Source: Brachypodium distachyon (lineage: Eukaryota; Streptophyta; Magnoliopsida; Poales; Poaceae). Taken from it: a DNA stretch of 64,000 nt. A program made the position numbers and the translations under genes. The stretch lies in assembly GCF_000005505.3 (NCBI RefSeq), contig NC_016134.3, positions 29,339,584 through 29,403,583 on the forward strand, in the 5' to 3' direction. The notes beneath the pieces were generated by a model. The model did no database searches and was not told the DNA's origin. It saw only the letters and a program-made list of their open reading frames with translations. Shown here one piece after another: positions 60,641 to 64,000 of this stretch (position 1 is the first letter of the stretch; every line of letters begins with the position of its first letter).

Positions 60641-60990
60641 GATATGATCCACGTCGTGGGTTGGCTATACCGTAGTGAAGGGGCCTTCCCACTTAGAGAT
60701 GAGAGTTTATTTTGTTCTTTGGTGGATTGGATAAGTGGGAGAACGAGATCCCCAACATATATCTGGAGTTCTCTTCTTGGCGTTGTGCTTCAAAATGGCG
60801 TCAGAGCTAGTCCTTGCTGGTAGATAACAACTAGTACTAACGACATGGCGCATGTTCTTCGACTGTGTCAAGGTCGTCCTGTCGACACGAAAAACCGGCT
60901 TCCTCGTGAAACTAGATTGCCTGAGGGACCTGATCTTGAGTTCAGAGGGCAACATGCATGGTCTCAGCCTCGAAGACCATAGTTAAAGAT
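60640..60990 (-). mobile_element. Degenerate Gypsy integrase C-terminal fragment
   Basis: The minus strand reads 'VGDLVLPLIQSTKEQNKLSS' and, after a one-base shift, 'KWEGPFTT'. This is the 'GDLVL...KLSPKWEGPF' end of Gypsy integrase. Upstream pieces ('LLSELKIRSLRQSSF') resemble the preceding part. Stops and shifts break it throughout. No LTRs were recognised nearby. Confidence 0.6.
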
Positions 60991-61378
60991 GTGTCGCTCA
61001 TACGTCCGAAACATATCTAATCCTTTCAAAGTTTCCATTCATGTTTTTATTGTTTTTAGTAAGTTTTTGGACTTCATTACATTTAACAAACGTCGTCTTC
61101 ATTTTGTTATTTCAGGAATTTAAACAGGACGTCAGCAAAATGACGGAGCCAGGGCCCATACGAAGGTCTCGGGCGACCAGAGCAGACGTCCCGGACCTTT
61201 GGCCTGGGAGCCTTCGTCGCCGTCGCCTTTTGACATATTCTTCGTCCCCCGACTTAAAAGACATTTTTATAAATTCCGTGCACAGAAAAAACCGCCTATT
61301 AGAAAGCGAAGCAAATCCATAGAAATTTCTGCCGCCGGAAAAGGACCTGACTGTACCAGCTCGTGATACCTAAGGACC

Positions 61379-61478
61379 TGGATTCAGTGAAGTCACTTCA
61401 CCTGACTTTGGGTGGCTGACATGTGGGTCCCATGACCCATTGGCCCACGTGTCAGCCACCCGTTGGATTCAGTGAAGT
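61379..61478. repeat. Hairpin with flanking direct repeats
   Basis: 'GGGTGGCTGACATGTGGGTC' at 61410 pairs with 'GGCCCACGTGTCAGCCACCC' at 61442-61461, leaving an 11-base loop. The direct repeat 'GGATTCAGTGAAGT' borders it on both sides (about 61380 and 61464). It may be the tip of a small inverted-repeat element. Confidence 0.65.
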
Positions 61479-61499
61479 TACTAGTACCGAACTCTACCG

Positions 61500-62080
61500 A
61501 TGGAGCTCTATCCTTCCCGGAGATGCGCAGCAAGTAGCTCCGAATGCAGTTTTTTACTAGTGTGCCCGCTACGGACCACAAAGAAAGACAGGTGCGCGCG
61601 GCCGCGCATTCTGTCTATTATATACTGCTCAGCTTATTTTGTATAAGCACTTAGATGTAGACTAAACTTAGCCCAAACTTACACATATGCTAGTGTACTT
61701 TGATACTCGTAACGATAATTTAGAAAAGCTGACCCCAGCTTAGCCTCTTGCAAGCAATTTGACATAGACCGCCGTATACATTAATTACTCTATATATGTA
61801 ACCAAAGGGAATGGCCCTCGCAATTTTGTACACATTCTCTTAGTCTATGGTTTCGGAAATTATAATGAGCTAACGTCTCAGCTCTCCGGCATGCAAACTC
61901 ACTCATTCGACCCTAACCTCCCTTTTGCTAATTGCATTTCTTCTTCACAAAATAATTAGATTATTAATATAATTACCTTGTTAATATATAATTCATGCGA
62001 TTTAAATTGATACCATTTTATTCGAATACAAAATACATATTTATGGTTATGATTTGGATCATATAAGTCTCATAATAATG
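61500..62080. other. Intergenic
   Basis: AT-rich, no gene seen. Confidence 0.4.
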
Positions 62081-62545
62081 GAGAGCAGTTGCTGACCATG
62101 AATCCATGATCCTACCGATGTAGAACTACTAGTAAACCATAGAAATGGATAAGGCCTGGGTTTTTTTTCACCTCTTCTCATCTGAATCAAATAACTAACT
62201 ACATTGTGGACTGTCTGAGCTTACCACCACCTCCAGAGAATGCAGACATGGTTCGTAGTTGAGACCCCTTGACCGATCCAGAGTAGAGTTGAGACCCCTT
62301 GACTGATCCATAAGTTCACTTGGTATTCCAGCTTACAATTTCAGCAGTGCCATCTGAGCAAGCAGGACAGGAAGTATGCCAATTTAAACCACAATTCAAG
62401 CTATCCCAATGTGTAGGGTGAAATACACAATAAGCATTAACAGCAACGTCCAGCAGTGACAACAAATTAAGGGGAATTTTGCCAGGATCCTTTGCAAACC
62501 GCAAGTTCTCTATTCCAACCGATTCACTGAACTTGTTCAAGTCAC
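62080..62545. repeat. Dispersed duplicate, copy B
   Basis: Homologous to 54370-54925 in the same orientation, with small deletions and a local duplication of 'GTTGAGACCCCTTGAC' at 62258-62306. Confidence 0.7.
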
Positions 62546-63041
62546 TGTTGTGTTTGATCTAGATGTCCTTCCAAGTAAATCTGGCATTTCTTTTTCGAGA
62601 TCAGTTTATCAATTTCTCGTATTATGTTACGGTTTTGCTAAATCTCAGGCAACTGAGAAATAAGGAAATAGCTTATTTCTTGGTCGATCTTTTTTCAGCC
62701 GTCCGATTTGCTGATGCCTCAAGATTCATGCCCCTGGCTGCCTGAGCAACGGGCTGACGACTGCCTGCTGCTGTTTGTATCGGGAATAGATGTTGTGGGC
62801 TTTTTTAGGTGTGTGTGTTGGACTTTAGATGTGAGGACGGGTTTGGAAATGGGCATGCTTTTCGTTTTTCTAGGCTCTCACGTGGTTACTGGCACCATCC
62901 TGAGAAAAAAGATCGATGGAGGGGAGACGGAAAGTCCCATGAGCAGTGCCCGTCGGTAATTTTTGATTTCATTTTTATTGGCAATGTGTTTTTAGTGTGA
63001 AATTTTAGTTCATTTTTATTTTTTACGATACCCCAACTCAG

Positions 63042-63974
63042 TTGCACATTCGAATGAAAAATGTGCAACTAATATTATTTTTGACTTCTCCCTATATAAC
63101 ATACTAATCCGCGATGTGTTTTTAGGGTGATTCTGAGTTTACTTTTTTTTTATGAAAACCTAGCTTGGTTGCACATTCTAATGAAAAGTATGCAACTAAT
63201 TTTATTTTTTTGGTGTTTCTCTATATATCAGATGAAATCTAGCGTAGTTGTACATTGGGAGATGTAAGTTAGTAGCCCAGTTGCGCGCTTTGAGTTCTAT
63301 TGTGAAACTCTCTTTTTTTTGGCATGGGGAACAAGATGTGTTTCTGTGGTGGGGGGACCTTAATAGGTTACGAAGCTCAGTTGCACATTCCGACAAACAA
63401 TGTGCAACTAAGGCTCTCTTTGTGTATTTTCCTATATGAACTTGGTGCTTTATTTTTGTTCAATATTCTTTTTGACAAATCAGTAAAGATCAAATAATCT
63501 CAATTCATGGATATTAGGTAGTAGCCTACTTGCACATTTCAAGTCAAAGTGTGCAACTAGGTTTTTTTCTTTCAACGGGGTGGCGTCGTAAGGCATGCAA
63601 ATAGGGCTGCTACGGGTGCTTATTGAATGTGTTTTTAGTGTGATTTTGAGTTTCACTTTTATTTTTACGGAACCCACATTCGAATGAAAAATGCGCAACT
63701 AATATTATTTTGATTTTTCCCAGTATTTGAAAACCCTATATGAAATCATATATTGAGCGTGATTTAGAACTTAGTTGTTTTAAAACACTAGCTAAGTTGC
63801 ACATTCCGACAAACAATGTGCAACTAAGGCTCTCTTTGTGTTTTTGTCCTGTATGAACTTGGCATTTTTATTTTTGTTCAATAATCATTTTGGCAAGTCG
63901 GAAAGGATCACATAATCTCAACCCATGGATATTAGGTAGTAGCTTAGCTGCACATTTGGAGTCATAGCATGCAA
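63042..63974. repeat. Array of seven 27-bp imperfect palindromes
   Basis: The motif TTGCACATT-(9)-AATGTGCAA or a variant occurs at 63042, 63169, 63381, 63530, 63672, 63797 and 63948 (27 bases each), spaced 125-212 bases. Intervening DNA is also repeated: ~63381-63580 reappears at ~63797-64000 ('AAGGCTCTCTTTGTGT', 'ATGGATATTAGGTAGTAGC'). There is no coding sequence. The array continues past the window edge, so its host element cannot be defined. Confidence 0.8.
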
Positions 63975-64000
63975 CTCGGTTTTTTCTCTTTCAACAGGGC

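Noticed and set aside
63042..63974. CRISPR-like array of palindromic repeats
   Set aside because: Eukaryotic context, irregular spacing, variable repeat centres and repeated spacers.

Overview
The window is nuclear DNA of a grass, most likely a cool-season (Pooideae) species. It has GT-AG introns, LINE and MITE debris, 'CTCCCTCCGT'-ended Stowaway-like MITEs, and gene families typical of grasses: a dirigent-jacalin chimeric lectin, DUF4220/DUF594 proteins, and a receptor-like kinase with a C-terminal MSP domain. I cannot name the species. No bacterial features, CRISPR arrays, rRNA or convincing tRNA genes were seen.

Layout. 0.4-1.3 kb: 3' fragment of a LINE. 2.8-4.3 kb: a PB1-domain gene with a frameshift and duplicated 3' units. 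4.4-6.5 kb (+): a kinase-MSP gene with a stop inside the MSP domain. 7.9-13.6 kb (-): a filament-like plant protein (FPP) gene, with a long intact coiled-coil part but a decayed first exon. 14.3-28.5 kb: a block of mobile or multicopy material. It holds a zf-XS gene, a two-B3-domain gene with one nonsense codon, a foldback element carrying a second zf-XS copy, a ~330-bp tandem satellite, and a Ulp1-like protease gene facing an intact FAR1/MULE transposase-like gene tail to tail. 28.6-33.8 kb: intergenic DNA with MITEs.

33.8-39.1 kb (-): a complete 14-exon CBSCBSPB gene (four CBS domains, PB1, C-terminal membrane segment). Its spliced frame closes exactly at 556 codons plus stop. 41.1-43.1 kb: a truncated jacalin copy split by a 1.27-kb insertion. 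45.9-47.4 kb (-): an intact four-exon dirigent-jacalin gene of 304 codons. 48.8-49.8 kb: a LINE remnant. 50.65-53.6 kb: a LINE with an inverted 5' half, poly-A and a 10-bp target-site duplication, the signature of twin priming. 56.2-59.7 kb (-): a DUF4220/DUF594 pseudogene and a more decayed partial copy. 60.7-61.0 kb: a degenerate Gypsy integrase tail. 63.0-64.0 kb: an array of 27-bp palindromes running off the window edge.

The genes that look functional are CBSCBSPB, the dirigent-jacalin gene, the FAR1-like gene, and possibly FPP from an alternative start. Several others are one or two lesions from an open frame, so the locus shows many recent pseudogenisations. No metabolic pathway or operon links the genes. 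The candidate system is the 14.3-28.5 kb block. All exon coordinates come from reading splice sites and frame by eye, without transcript data.
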